A stretch of DNA of 64,000 nucleotides from Dyadobacter chenwenxiniae (GTDB taxonomy: Bacteria; Bacteroidota; Bacteroidia; Cytophagales; Spirosomataceae), in NCBI RefSeq assembly GCF_022869785.1, contig NZ_CP094997.1, positions 2,728,001-2,792,000 of the forward strand, in the 5' to 3' direction. Numbering within the stretch: position 1 is the first letter of the stretch; each line of letters opens with the position of its first letter. Made by a program: the position numbers and the translations under genes. Below the pieces are notes generated by a model. That model saw nothing but the letters and a program-made list of their open reading frames with translations. It had not been told where the DNA came from and searched no databases. Shown here piece after piece: positions 55,506-63,904 of the stretch.

Positions 55506-55778
55506 ATGCGGACAGACACAAGAAAATTGTATGAGCGGTTGGGAAAAAGGGCTAAACTACCTGCTAGAGCACTTGAAATACTGAACGATCAAAATATGTG
55601 CACCCCTTACAAAGGTGTCCCGTACACAATCGGTAACATATATGCAGTATTAGCTGGAAAGTATGATGATCTACAAGTTGAGTCCGCAATCGTAAAGGCA
55701 GCAAAGGAATATATCGAACGCGGTGAAGTTGCCGAGCTTGGGTTACAGGACGCCCTAACCAGCCTGGAAGTAGCTTAA
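55506..55778 (+). CDS. Small early prophage protein
   Basis: 90 residues from ATG 55506, just after the second operator copy. An HTH-like helix is seen near RGKRAKLPARALEILNDQN-type sequence (KLPARALEILNDQN), and the tail is acidic. It may be the Cro-like partner of the repressor; no family is certain. Confidence 0.55.
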   Translation: MRTDTRKLYERLGKRAKLPARALEILNDQNMCTPYKGVPYTIGNIYAVLAGKYDDLQVESAIVKAAKEYIERGEVAELGLQDALTSLEVA

Positions 55779-55866
55779 AATTTACTCTTCTTAGTTTTTC
55801 CATGAACGGATATGACTTATCCCGTCAGTGGTATGAATTTGCTCGGACACGTAAACACTTCTTTAA

Positions 55867-56451
55867 ATGCGAATTTCAGAAAAAGAATTGGAGGATGTAA
55901 TTTATTTCCAGCAGTTCCAAAACACACAAGATTCGGGATTATTAATCTACGACCACACGAAAGTCGTCAGACAATTATCGCTTGGTTCTTTCGGAACGCC
56001 AGACTTGGTAGGATTTGATTTTGCCGACGAAAATGGCAGGCTGTCGGAAGTGCACATAACAATATATGAGCTAAAAAGGGGTGACGTATCATTTGAGGCG
56101 TTATGCCAAGTGCAAAAATACAAATACGCCGTCAACCAACTACTCAGCAGCAATCCTATTTACAAAAACGTAGAATGTTATGTGTCAACATGCTTAATAG
56201 GATATTCAATTGATCAATGTGTTGATTTCATGGCGGCGTCGGCAGAACTAGACATTAGATTATACACCTATGAAAGCACCGCCAAAGGGGTAGTATTCAA
56301 TAGGATCTTCAATTACAAGTATAAACCCGACACATACGAACAAACATGGTACGGAGAGGGCAAAAAATTAAACCTGTTTAAGCTATTCGATGGAACACAG
56401 GAAGTAAAATACGACTCCTCGAAAAATGAATCCTGGATATCACATAAATAA
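55867..56451 (+). CDS. PD-(D/E)XK nuclease-like phage protein
   Basis: 194 residues. FGTPDLVGFDF supplies the Asp, and ITIYELKRGDVSFEA the ExK of a PD-(D/E)XK fold, followed by LCQVQKYKYAVNQLL. Similar proteins in phages act in recombination or host-DNA degradation. The next gene follows by 2 bases. Confidence 0.65.
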   Translation: MRISEKELEDVIYFQQFQNTQDSGLLIYDHTKVVRQLSLGSFGTPDLVGFDFADENGRLSEVHITIYELKRGDVSFEALCQVQKYKYAVNQLLSSNPIYKNVECYVSTCLIGYSIDQCVDFMAASAELDIRLYTYESTAKGVVFNRIFNYKYKPDTYEQTWYGEGKKLNLFKLFDGTQEVKYDSSKNESWISHK

Positions 56452-56453
56452 GC

Positions 56454-57215
56454 ATGAAGTACTTCCTCCACGATAGCGGATCATTTGAAGATGAAAAAGT
56501 TTCTATGCTCTTTATGGAGTATGGATACGAAGGGCTGGGGCTGTTTTATACCATCTTAGAGAAGCTAGCCAAACAGGAAAAGCCGATCAATACGCGCGTC
56601 CTAAAAATGCAGCTGAAGGTTGGCAAAAAACTCGAAAAGTGCTGGGCATATATGGAAGATATTGATCTTATTTCATCAAACAATGGAGAAACTTCCAACA
56701 AAAGAATACTAAAGTTTAGCGAAAGTATAGACGAAAAAAGAAATAAAACCGCAAAACGAGTTTACCAACACCGTGAAAATCAGAAAGATACAGAAGATGT
56801 AACGCGTTACAACAGCGTTAGTAACGCTCCTAACAGTACAGTACATAACAATACTATAATAGATAATAAATTATCTATAGACCCACAACGAATTTTAGAA
56901 GATAAAAAGGAAGAAAAAAAGAAGTTTACTGCGCCATCAGAAGAGAATGTAAAATCCTTCGTCCAGGAGAAATTCAAAACCTCTGAGAAAGCCGCGGCCG
57001 CCTTCGCTAGTAAGTTTTGGTCGCACTATGAAAATAACGACTGGAAGGTAGGCAAAGCCAAAACAAAAATGAAAGATTGGCACTTAGCCGTGAATTCAAC
57101 ATGGGTTGATACCATAGACGAATTGAAAAAGAAGTACCCGGGATCTGAAAATACGCAAGTGAATGGATCCCCTCGCCGCTACTTAAACTCCCCTGACATC
57201 TATGAACCAGCTTGA
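56454..57215 (+). CDS. Phage replication protein (DUF4373)
   Basis: 253 residues. The N-terminal domain (FLHDSGSFEDEKVSMLFMEY then GYEGLGLFYTILEKLAKQE) is the DUF4373/Lin1244-type wHTH. The C-terminal part (FASKFWSHYENNDWKVGKAK then MKDWHLAVNSTW) resembles helicase-loader tails of phage replication proteins. It precedes the DnaB-like helicase, which it may load. Confidence 0.8.
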   Translation: MKYFLHDSGSFEDEKVSMLFMEYGYEGLGLFYTILEKLAKQEKPINTRVLKMQLKVGKKLEKCWAYMEDIDLISSNNGETSNKRILKFSESIDEKRNKTAKRVYQHRENQKDTEDVTRYNSVSNAPNSTVHNNTIIDNKLSIDPQRILEDKKEEKKKFTAPSEENVKSFVQEKFKTSEKAAAAFASKFWSHYENNDWKVGKAKTKMKDWHLAVNSTWVDTIDELKKKYPGSENTQVNGSPRRYLNSPDIYEPA

Positions 57216-57384
57216 ACCAGGAACAGTACGTCGCATGATGGAAGAATCAAAAACCAGAAGACAACAAGCAAATACTTACGAAGGATCAATGGAAATCCTT
57301 TATGAGTCACTGGCAGACGGAGACATCACCATGGATCAGTTTAATTTATTTAGTGCTATCGAAAATAAGAAATGGAACAAATAA
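57202..57384 (+). CDS. Small hypothetical phage protein
   Basis: 60 residues, charged and helical (TRRQQANTYEGSMEILYESL). It overlaps the previous gene by 14 bases and the helicase gene by 13, consistent with a compact phage operon. No family recognised. Confidence 0.55.
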   Translation: MNQLEPGTVRRMMEESKTRRQQANTYEGSMEILYESLADGDITMDQFNLFSAIENKKWNK

Positions 57385-58769
57385 TCCCCCCTCACGCCAC
57401 AGAAATTGAAAAGGATGTCCTTTCGGTCATCTGCAACCGGCCTGAGCTTGTTTATCAAGTAGAAGACCTATTGGATGAAAATTGCTTCTACCAGCCGGAC
57501 TATAAATTTCTCTTCTCTGTGGTGATGGAAATACATACATCCGGAGCGGTTGTTTCGCAAAGCGCCATTCTTCACCGGATAATTCCATCAGGAAGGCAAG
57601 ACATTCTTGGCACCTACCAGGAAATCAAAAGAACATTCAGTTCTGAGAAGTTTCTGGTTAAAAACGCTGAGATACTTGCTGAGTATTCTACAAAACGGGC
57701 TCTGCTCACTAAGGCACTGGAAATACTTCAAATGATCCAGCGAAATGATGACATTGACGAAATCGAGAACGAGGTAACAGAGGCCAGTACCATTGCTCTG
57801 TCCCGCAATAAGAACACGGAGGCGATTTCAATGGATGAAGCACTAGAGGGAATGTTTGATCTAATGAACCGTGAGCAGACCAACGGAATTACCGGAATAC
57901 CAACTGGACTTCCGATGCTTGATAAAATCACCGGCGGATGGGAATTTGACGATAAAGTTATTTTCGCTGCCAGGCCTGGAATGGGCAAGACGGTGGCCGC
58001 AACCTTTCATTCATTTTACGGGGCAATGGTGGGATACCCTACCGCCTTAATATCCCTGGAAGTCCGGCCGGCAAAACTTGTAGCCCGGATGATGTCCAAC
58101 ACCAGCGGATTCAATTCGAGTGATATTACCAAGGGCCGACTAGCAAAAAATCAAAAAGAAATTATCATCGAAAAGGCTGGAGAGGCAAAGAAAATCCCTC
58201 TTTACTTCTACGACAATACCCGCTCGTGCGATATTAACGACATCGTTAGAACATTGCGAACTTGGCACCGCAAGTATGGATTAAAGGCGGCTTACCTGGA
58301 TTATGTGGGTTTATGCGAGGATAGAATGGTTAAAAATGCTTCTGACGCAACAGCGGTGATGAATAGCGTCATGAAGAAGCTAACGCGCCTGGGTAATCAA
58401 CTTGGTATTCCTTTGATTCTCTTCTCACAGCTTAACCGGGACAATGAAGGCCGCGGCGACAAAAGACCAATCCTAAAAGATTTAAAAAGTTCTGGCAAAC
58501 TGGAAGAAGACGCAACTAGGGTTATTTTCCTTTACCGTCAGGACTATTACGATTACAACGAAGCTGAATCTCGCGGGGAAAACTTTGTGCCGACACACGA
58601 CATAGAATACATTTTTGCCAAAAACCGGGAAGGCCAGTTGGGCCCTGTTTTGCTCAAATGCAATGTTGCATTGAACCGAATGTATGAACCGGCTTCTATG
58701 TCCGTGGAAATGCCAAAGGGTTATCATAGGAACGACGCACTGAACGGCGCCAAAACATCTTTCTCATGA
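57372..58769 (+). CDS. DnaB-like replicative helicase
   Basis: 465 residues. An N-terminal DnaB domain (HATEIEKDVLSVICNRPELV) is followed by a RecA-like ATPase with Walker A ARPGMGKT and the DnaB blocks LISLEVRPAKLVARMMSNTS, AAYLDYVGLC, LILFSQLNRDNEGRGDKRP and LKSSGKLEEDATRVIFLYR. It is a complete phage replication helicase, paired with the DUF4373 protein. Confidence 0.9.
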   Translation: MEQIIPPHATEIEKDVLSVICNRPELVYQVEDLLDENCFYQPDYKFLFSVVMEIHTSGAVVSQSAILHRIIPSGRQDILGTYQEIKRTFSSEKFLVKNAEILAEYSTKRALLTKALEILQMIQRNDDIDEIENEVTEASTIALSRNKNTEAISMDEALEGMFDLMNREQTNGITGIPTGLPMLDKITGGWEFDDKVIFAARPGMGKTVAATFHSFYGAMVGYPTALISLEVRPAKLVARMMSNTSGFNSSDITKGRLAKNQKEIIIEKAGEAKKIPLYFYDNTRSCDINDIVRTLRTWHRKYGLKAAYLDYVGLCEDRMVKNASDATAVMNSVMKKLTRLGNQLGIPLILFSQLNRDNEGRGDKRPILKDLKSSGKLEEDATRVIFLYRQDYYDYNEAESRGENFVPTHDIEYIFAKNREGQLGPVLLKCNVALNRMYEPASMSVEMPKGYHRNDALNGAKTSFS

Positions 58770-58966
58770 TCGGTACATACCAAACGATTGACGACTGCAC
58801 ATACGAAGTATTCTGGCACCAACCCGACAAAAGGATAAAAGCTGAGCTTAAATGCAAGTGCGTAAAGTCCACCGTAAGAGACGGCCCTATCCCTGCCTTC
58901 GCAATCAGCGAGAAAGATATTAGCAGAAAGTTGATGTGTAAAACCTGGACCAAGATTGAATCATGA
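58766..58966 (+). CDS. Small hypothetical phage protein
   Basis: 66 residues, with a beta-rich start (IGTYQTIDDCTYEVFWHQPD) and two Cys. It overlaps the helicase stop and the methyltransferase start by 4 bases each. Confidence 0.55.
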   Translation: MIGTYQTIDDCTYEVFWHQPDKRIKAELKCKCVKSTVRDGPIPAFAISEKDISRKLMCKTWTKIES

Positions 58967-59598
58967 GCATAAGCATTGTAACGAATGAGGATAACATGGC
59001 TATGATGGCTCGATATCCAGATAAGTTTTTCGATTTAGCGATTGTTGATCCACCTTACGGAATTGGCATTGACGGCCAGAAGAAATCCGTTAACAAAAAT
59101 CCTAAGCATAATCGAAAAGCGCATACCCAAAAATCATGGGATAATGGAATACCATCAGAAGAGTACTTTTTTGAATTGTTCCGGGTCAGCAAGAACCAGA
59201 TTATATGGGGTGGCAATTATTTTACTGAATACCTAAAACCAACGAAGGCGTGGATATTCTGGTACAAAGGACAAAACGACCTAACTATGTCCGACGGCGA
59301 AATGGCATGGACTTCTTTCAATACGGTTACTAGGCAGGTTAACGCGAATAGAGCAAAATTGATAGCTCAAAACACCTTCCATCCAACAGAAAAGCCTTAT
59401 TATCTCTATAAATGGATTCTAGGAAGATACGCTCAACAGGGAGATAAAATACTTGACACCCACCTGGGATCTCAGTCAAGCAGAGTGGCCGCCTACGACA
59501 TGGGATTCGATTTCTACGGATGTGAATTGGATAAGGATTATTTCGATCAGGGCTGCAAACGCTTCGAGACTCACATACAGCAGCTTGTTTTATTCTAA
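58963..59598 (+). CDS. DNA adenine N6-methyltransferase (phage)
   Basis: 211 residues, short for the family. Catalytic motif DPPYGI at 29-34, then the SAM-binding region near 160-190 as ILDTHLGSQSSRVAAYDMGF. The order (DPPY first) is that of the beta/DpnA type. No restriction enzyme lies beside it, so it is probably an orphan enzyme that protects or regulates the phage genome. Confidence 0.85.
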   Translation: MSISIVTNEDNMAMMARYPDKFFDLAIVDPPYGIGIDGQKKSVNKNPKHNRKAHTQKSWDNGIPSEEYFFELFRVSKNQIIWGGNYFTEYLKPTKAWIFWYKGQNDLTMSDGEMAWTSFNTVTRQVNANRAKLIAQNTFHPTEKPYYLYKWILGRYAQQGDKILDTHLGSQSSRVAAYDMGFDFYGCELDKDYFDQGCKRFETHIQQLVLF

Positions 59599-59608
59599 AA
59601 CGAAAATC

Positions 59609-59842
59609 ATGAGATATCACAAATTTGAGTTAAAACCCTACAAAGTAGGAAACAAAATTAAAGTGTACCTATCTGACGACTACGGAGTTTTCAAATACAC
59701 TTTTGGAATAGTCAAATCTGTGGACAGCGAGAATAGGCCGACCTTGGCTTACGCAGACCTATCCAGCCTCAATCTTAATCAATTTGATAGGCTAGTTAAA
59801 GGAGACGGAGGTTCTAAAATTTGGAAGGTTCAGAGAGCATAA
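59609..59842 (+). CDS. Small hypothetical phage protein
   Basis: 77 residues from ATG 59609, beta-rich (PYKVGNKIKVYLSDDYGVFK). It follows the methyltransferase by 10 bases; no family recognised. Confidence 0.55.
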   Translation: MRYHKFELKPYKVGNKIKVYLSDDYGVFKYTFGIVKSVDSENRPTLAYADLSSLNLNQFDRLVKGDGGSKIWKVQRA

Positions 59843-59854
59843 AAAGCCGGTGTT

Positions 59855-60259
59855 ATGAAAACGTGCACGGCCACTAATTGCACGCGCCCTGTTTTCGGCA
59901 AAGGGTATTGTAAATGTCACCAATCACTGAGAACCGACAAAAAGAAACGGAAGCCTAAAAAGAAAAAGCCAATCCGCCCAATGAGCAAGAAATTATCCAA
60001 AGAGCGGGTAACGTATAGAGCGCTGCGGGAGGAATTTTTAAGCAAGCCGGAAAATATGTTTTGTGCGGTATATCCGAGCATACCAGCAGAAGAAATACAC
60101 CATAGTCGGGGTCGCGGTAAGTATCTCAATAATGTAAGCACATGGATTGCTGTTAGCCGGATCGGTCATATTTGGATTCATGAAAATGTACTGCTGGCAA
60201 CTGAACGAGGGTTTATAGGAAGCCGGATAGCGTTAGTTACACCTTTAAATCAAGAATAA
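59855..60259 (+). CDS. Phage HNH-like/zinc-ribbon protein
   Basis: 134 residues. N-terminal Cys/His cluster (CTATNCTRPVFGKGYCKCH), a Lys-rich linker, then EEIHHSRGRGKYLNNVSTWI and RIGHIWIHEN, which resemble HNH-type nuclease cores. Likely a recombination or packaging nuclease; the match is not certain. Confidence 0.6.
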   Translation: MKTCTATNCTRPVFGKGYCKCHQSLRTDKKKRKPKKKKPIRPMSKKLSKERVTYRALREEFLSKPENMFCAVYPSIPAEEIHHSRGRGKYLNNVSTWIAVSRIGHIWIHENVLLATERGFIGSRIALVTPLNQE

Positions 60260-60262
60260 TAA

Positions 60263-60427
60263 ATGGCAAAGATTCACATGAAAGGGTCTGAATGTTTAAG
60301 ACCGGGCGCGTTCACTCAAACAAAGCACAAGTTGAAGGTAACAGACAAAGAAGAGCTTGTGACATGCATGTTCTGTATTGCTCACTTACAAATAGATAAA
60401 ATTCTGAAAAATGAAACCATACGATAG
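60263..60427 (+). CDS. Very small Cys-containing phage protein
   Basis: 54 residues (MAKIHMKGSECLRPG...), with CMFC near residues 35-38 and another Cys at 11. It lies between and overlaps the next gene by 17 bases. No family recognised. Confidence 0.5.
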   Translation: MAKIHMKGSECLRPGAFTQTKHKLKVTDKEELVTCMFCIAHLQIDKILKNETIR

Positions 60428-61010
60428 GATAAAAGAACTTCAAGTTCGTGAGCGATTTTGGAGGCACCATGCTTTCCCAGGATGGAAAAGCTTTTTACTA
60501 CAATATTTTGATGCTCAAAAAACAGCTTGGAGTCCCACAGACTTAGCGGCTCAATTCTGTGAAAAATTCCCAGATGAAGGTTTTCGGGTGGTGTCAAATA
60601 TTGCCTCCACATGTTCAATACTCGAAAACGACGAGGAGATTTTATCTATCAAAGTCGATGGAAGAAATTACTACGGCAGGCCTGACATTTTCAAGTCAGA
60701 GGAAGGAAATAAAAAAATGATTGAGTCTATAAAACTCCGACCGAAGCCAAAAGCGTTTTCTGTGCCTTCGACAAAAAAGGAGCATGGTTTCAGCAAAATT
60801 AACGCAAATCGGAGCATTGAGGACAAGAAAACTTTAATGAAGCCGGAGCACAAGACACCAAATCAAATCTTATCGCGCGCCGAACACAACCAAAAGCGAG
60901 TTGATGACTTACGGGCCGCAATAGCGCAGCGTGTGCTTGACGAAAAGACAATCCCTATTGATTGGGTTGATGAGTACAATGAATTGTCTATAAAATTGAA
61001 AAGAATATGA
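60411..61010 (+). CDS. Hypothetical phage protein
   Basis: 199 residues. The N-terminal ~85 residues (SPTDLAAQFCEKFPDEGFRV then SNIASTCSILENDEEILSIK) look like a winged helix. A basic middle and a coiled C-terminus (AEHNQKRVDDLRAAIAQRVL) follow. It overlaps the DUF1064 gene by 4 bases. Function unknown. Confidence 0.6.
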   Translation: MKPYDRIKELQVRERFWRHHAFPGWKSFLLQYFDAQKTAWSPTDLAAQFCEKFPDEGFRVVSNIASTCSILENDEEILSIKVDGRNYYGRPDIFKSEEGNKKMIESIKLRPKPKAFSVPSTKKEHGFSKINANRSIEDKKTLMKPEHKTPNQILSRAEHNQKRVDDLRAAIAQRVLDEKTIPIDWVDEYNELSIKLKRI

Positions 61011-61345
61011 ATAATAAACACTATCAAGCGCTTGGACGATTAAAGTCCGGAGCTATGAATCAAACAGAGGCGAGGTACGCGCAGCGGCTAGAACTATTGA
61101 AACATGCCGGAGAGATACTTTGGTACGAATTTGAACCCGCAAACCTGCGATTGGCGGATAAGTGTTTTTACAAGATTGATTTTATGGTTTTGAAAGCGTC
61201 AGGTGAATTGGAAGTGCACGAAGTAAAAGGGAAATGGGAGGACGACTCCCTGGTTAAAATCAAAGTTGCAGCAGATAAATTCCCATTCCGATTCATTGCC
61301 ATTCAGTACTTGAAAAAGGAATGGGTAGTCCGTGAATTCTCATGA
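61007..61345 (+). CDS. DUF1064 phage nuclease-like protein
   Basis: 112 residues. Signature: NQTEARYAQRLELLKHAGEI, then LWYEFEPANLRLADKCFYKI and ELEVHEVKGKWEDDSLVKIK. DUF1064 proteins are PD-(D/E)XK-like phage enzymes used in recombination or packaging; the EvKG block fits the metal-binding site. Overlaps the next gene by 4 bases. Confidence 0.8.
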   Translation: MNNKHYQALGRLKSGAMNQTEARYAQRLELLKHAGEILWYEFEPANLRLADKCFYKIDFMVLKASGELEVHEVKGKWEDDSLVKIKVAADKFPFRFIAIQYLKKEWVVREFS

Positions 61346-61551
61346 CCGCACAACAAATCAGGGAATCCATTGCCACCCTGGAAGAACAAAAGGCAAAAAC
61401 CACTACCCCTATAATCGCTCAGAACTGCGAAAGAACCATTCTCATTTTTACAAAACTTCTAAATGGACTTAACTCACCTAATAGGCAAGACGTTCGGGAG
61501 GTTGACGGTGATCTGCGAATCAACTTCGGTGAAGTCGCGAAGAAAGATTGA
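61342..61551 (+). CDS. Small helical phage protein
   Basis: 69 residues with a coiled-coil N-terminus (QQIRESIATLEEQKAKTTTP). The last ~90 bases overlap the next ORF in another frame, which is unusually long for this operon. Confidence 0.5.
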   Translation: MTAQQIRESIATLEEQKAKTTTPIIAQNCERTILIFTKLLNGLNSPNRQDVREVDGDLRINFGEVAKKD

Positions 61552-61672
61552 ATGTAGATGCATCTGCGGGAACATTAAAATTGCAGACTACCAAACCCTG
61601 ATCCGCGGAGAAGTCCGGAGCTGCGGATGTTTAACCAAAGAAAGAATCGCCAAAATCCCAAGGAAGAAATAA
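61463..61672 (+). CDS. Cys-rich small phage protein
   Basis: 69 residues. LIGKTFGRLTVICESTSVKS, then CRCICGNIKIADYQTLIRGE and VRSCGCL. The GKTFGRLTV-(x)-C-C-CG-GEVRSCGCL pattern is common in phage zinc-ribbon/HNH-associated proteins. It overlaps the previous gene by 89 bases and the next ATG by one base. Confidence 0.65.
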   Translation: MDLTHLIGKTFGRLTVICESTSVKSRRKIECRCICGNIKIADYQTLIRGEVRSCGCLTKERIAKIPRKK

Positions 61673-62040
61673 TGGATCTGATTGTAAACTTCGACAACCC
61701 ACTTTAAAAGCAGGCCTTATACGCCACCCTTTCGAAGTTGAAAGGGGAACAAGTGATTAAGTTAAAGAAGCGCTCTAAGGGGCGTAGCTTGCAAGAAAAC
61801 AAATATTATTGGAAAGTGGTTATGGGATATATTTCTGAGTTTACCGGACACGACCCTGTTTACCTGCATGAAGTTTACAAACATCGCCACATTCCTTTTG
61901 TTAAGTTCATTGATGAAGCCAGACTAACAACAACCGATATGACCCACGAGGAAATATGGGCTTACATTGATCTGGTTAGGATGGATGCGAAGATAAGGCT
62001 AGGCATCTTGATTCCTGATCCCGATGGGGTGATACTTTAA
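61672..62040 (+). pseudogene. NinB-like recombination protein interrupted by TAA
   Basis: MDLIVNFDNPL, then TAA at 61705-61707, then KQALYATLSKLKGEQVIKLK and RSLQENKYYWKVVMGYISEF in the same frame, ending LGILIPDPDGVIL. The RSLxxNKYYW and HEVYKH blocks match NinB-type (Orf) proteins. A TTG start at 61738 could still give a ~100-residue product. The upstream gene overlaps the ATG, so the stop may be a recent mutation. Confidence 0.65.
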
Positions 62041-62564
62041 TGTTTATTGATATCTTCTGGATAACCAAAAACCGAGGCGCTTGCTAACTCCCCTGACGAT
62101 GTTTCGCTTTTCAATAATTCGCCATTTACGTATATTTCGACCGTAACACTTCCCTGGACGCGGTAGTCGTTTCGTGCGTAAAGGCGCAAATCTTGATCGC
62201 CTTTCATTTGAATGGTTCGATAAAATTCTGTCTGATTCTTAAAGTTATCCTCCCCGCCGCTCTCATTAGTGTATGTGACATTACACCCACCACATATCAC
62301 CTTGTACTGGATTTTGTAATAATTGTTTTTTGATATCTGTCTATCATATGATGTTTTCGCCTCTGACATATAAAGAAACGCTGCAAATATTAACGCAGCG
62401 GCGGACCATATTTTGGCGGAGTCTTTAAGTAGGCCAATAACCGCGAACACAACAATACCCAACATAAACAAAGAAAAGAATAGTCGGATGGTGAAAAGAG
62501 AAACCACGCAAATTGCAATGGCTATAATCCCATAAGTGGATGAATTTGACTCAGTATTGCTCAT
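62037..62564 (-). CDS. Hypothetical membrane protein
   Basis: 175 residues from ATG 62564 (the longer frame reaches 62606). Two to three hydrophobic helices (about 8-70; IIAIAICVVSLFTIRLFFSL) are followed by an exported beta-rich domain with CGGC (VICGGCNVTYTNESGGEDNF). On the opposite strand to the early operon, like a lysogenic-conversion gene. Function unknown. Confidence 0.6.
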   Translation of the reverse strand: MSNTESNSSTYGIIAIAICVVSLFTIRLFFSLFMLGIVVFAVIGLLKDSAKIWSAAALIFAAFLYMSEAKTSYDRQISKNNYYKIQYKVICGGCNVTYTNESGGEDNFKNQTEFYRTIQMKGDQDLRLYARNDYRVQGSVTVEIYVNGELLKSETSSGELASASVFGYPEDINKH

Positions 62565-62683
62565 ATCAAAGGGTTGTTTACGGGATAAGTCTAAAAATTT
62601 GTACAATTAATTCAAAACATTTCCTGAAAATCAACCAATTATCTACCTTAGTAAAAATATTGTTGTTAAAAACATAAATAATG

Positions 62684-62715
62684 TTTGGATAATGTTTCAA
62701 CAATATTTATATTTG
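62684..62715 (+). promoter_or_regulatory. Second prophage promoter with the same operator word
   Basis: TTTG (62684-62687), N20, TATATTTG (62708-62715), with GTTTCAACA (62694-62702) in the spacer, as at 55413-55443. It reads to the right, toward 62804. Confidence 0.65.
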
Positions 62716-62803
62716 TACAAGTCAAACAAACAGTAACGCACCAAGATAGCTGCACCACCCGAATGCAGAAGCCGGTAGCGGGAAACTTTAAACAGTAACG
62801 GTT

Positions 62804-62920
62804 ATGGTATTCATTGGGAATTTAATTTTTGGTGCAATTCTGGGAGTGGCCGCCTTCGCTGCGGTAGTTATTTTCTCCCCGTTTTTGATTGCTGGATGGT
62901 TAAAGGATCGGTTGGTATGA
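62804..62920 (+). CDS. Tiny membrane protein
   Basis: 38 residues with one hydrophobic helix (FGAILGVAAFAAVVIFSPFL) from ATG 62804. Its stop overlaps the next start as ATGA, and it lies directly after the second promoter. Phages often encode such peptides; function unknown. Confidence 0.5.
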   Translation: MVFIGNLIFGAILGVAAFAAVVIFSPFLIAGWLKDRLV

Positions 62921-63276
62921 GACTAAGGCGAACCAAGCAATGTAAGTTGTGCCCATGGAAGTTATCAACTAACCCTTTTGATATTCCTGATGGCTATGAT
63001 GTAGATAAGCATAAAGCTTTGTCTTGTACAATAGCAGATCCGGGAGATTTCAGAGGAAGTGGAGGCAAAGCAATGGCATGCCATCATTCGAAAGAAGGAA
63101 AAGAAGAGCACTGCGTCGGCTGGATATATAATCAACTTGGGCCAGGTAATAACATTGCACTCAGGATGGAAATGATGCGATGCGAAAACATCAAAGATTT
63201 GAAAGTCGTAGGTGATCAACATGAACGGTTCGAAGATACACTGCCAAGTATTAAACATATCCAGATAACACCATGA
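62917..63276 (+). CDS. DUF6283-like phage protein
   Basis: 119 residues from ATG 62917. CKLCPWKLSTNPFDIPDGYD carries the CxxCPW block, followed by a Cys/His set (CHHSKEGKEEHC). Likely a zinc-binding phage protein. Overlaps its upstream and downstream neighbours by 4 bases. Confidence 0.65.
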   Translation: MRLRRTKQCKLCPWKLSTNPFDIPDGYDVDKHKALSCTIADPGDFRGSGGKAMACHHSKEGKEEHCVGWIYNQLGPGNNIALRMEMMRCENIKDLKVVGDQHERFEDTLPSIKHIQITP

Positions 63277-63464
63277 AAACCTACGCCATCATCCGCCTTC
63301 TCTGGTTCCCTACTCTTGCTTTTTCATTGTGGGTTGAGCCTTACGCAAAGGACGCACTAAGCTGGATATGCCGGCACCCTCTTTTGTGGACTGATCAGGT
63401 AGGATACCTGCCAGTGTTTACCGCCGCGACATTATTAATCATTCGTAAAATCAGGAAAGCATGA
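63273..63464 (+). CDS. Small membrane protein
   Basis: 63 residues with hydrophobic segments (AIIRLLWFPTLAFSLWVEPY; LPVFTAATLLIIRKIRKA). ATGA overlap with both neighbours. Function unknown. Confidence 0.5.
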   Translation: MKTYAIIRLLWFPTLAFSLWVEPYAKDALSWICRHPLLWTDQVGYLPVFTAATLLIIRKIRKA

Positions 63465-63700
63465 ACTGCCAAGCCGTTGCCCAACTTATGATTCAGTTCC
63501 GGAAAGGAATAGAGTCTAATCCAGAAGTGAAAGTATTCAACTTAAATAGATTACACCTGATATACCTATTGAGCAAAGATGATCCCACAGTATGGGAGCA
63601 GCAATACGGGCATCAATACGCCATTGAAGTAGCAGAGGCAACTCGCAGGATACTTGAAGAACATGGATTAATAGAATCCGCATTAGCTGAAACATTATGA
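63461..63700 (+). CDS. Small hypothetical phage protein
   Basis: 79 residues, helical (QLMIQFRKGIESNPEVKVFN then HQYAIEVAEATRRILEEHGL). Overlaps the next gene by 4 bases; no family recognised. Confidence 0.5.
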   Translation: MNCQAVAQLMIQFRKGIESNPEVKVFNLNRLHLIYLLSKDDPTVWEQQYGHQYAIEVAEATRRILEEHGLIESALAETL

Positions 63701-63903
63701 CCCTCCCCCAAACCATCGAACACCTCCTTATATGGATAGGTGAGAGCTATTCACAAGTGTTAATGTGGCTGGCTGACGAACAAGTTTACGCGAATGCGTG
63801 CGCCGGGATAATACTTGCGATTGCCGCCGGAATACTGGCCGGCTTCTGGTGGAGCACCAAGTTTGACAGGGAAAATAGTGGAACGTATAAACAACACCGG
63901 TAG
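63697..63903 (+). CDS. Small membrane protein
   Basis: 68 residues with one strong membrane helix (CAGIILAIAAGILAGFWWST). It may be a holin- or spanin-like phage gene, but this is not established. Confidence 0.5.
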   Translation: MTLPQTIEHLLIWIGESYSQVLMWLADEQVYANACAGIILAIAAGILAGFWWSTKFDRENSGTYKQHR

Positions 63904-63904
63904 A

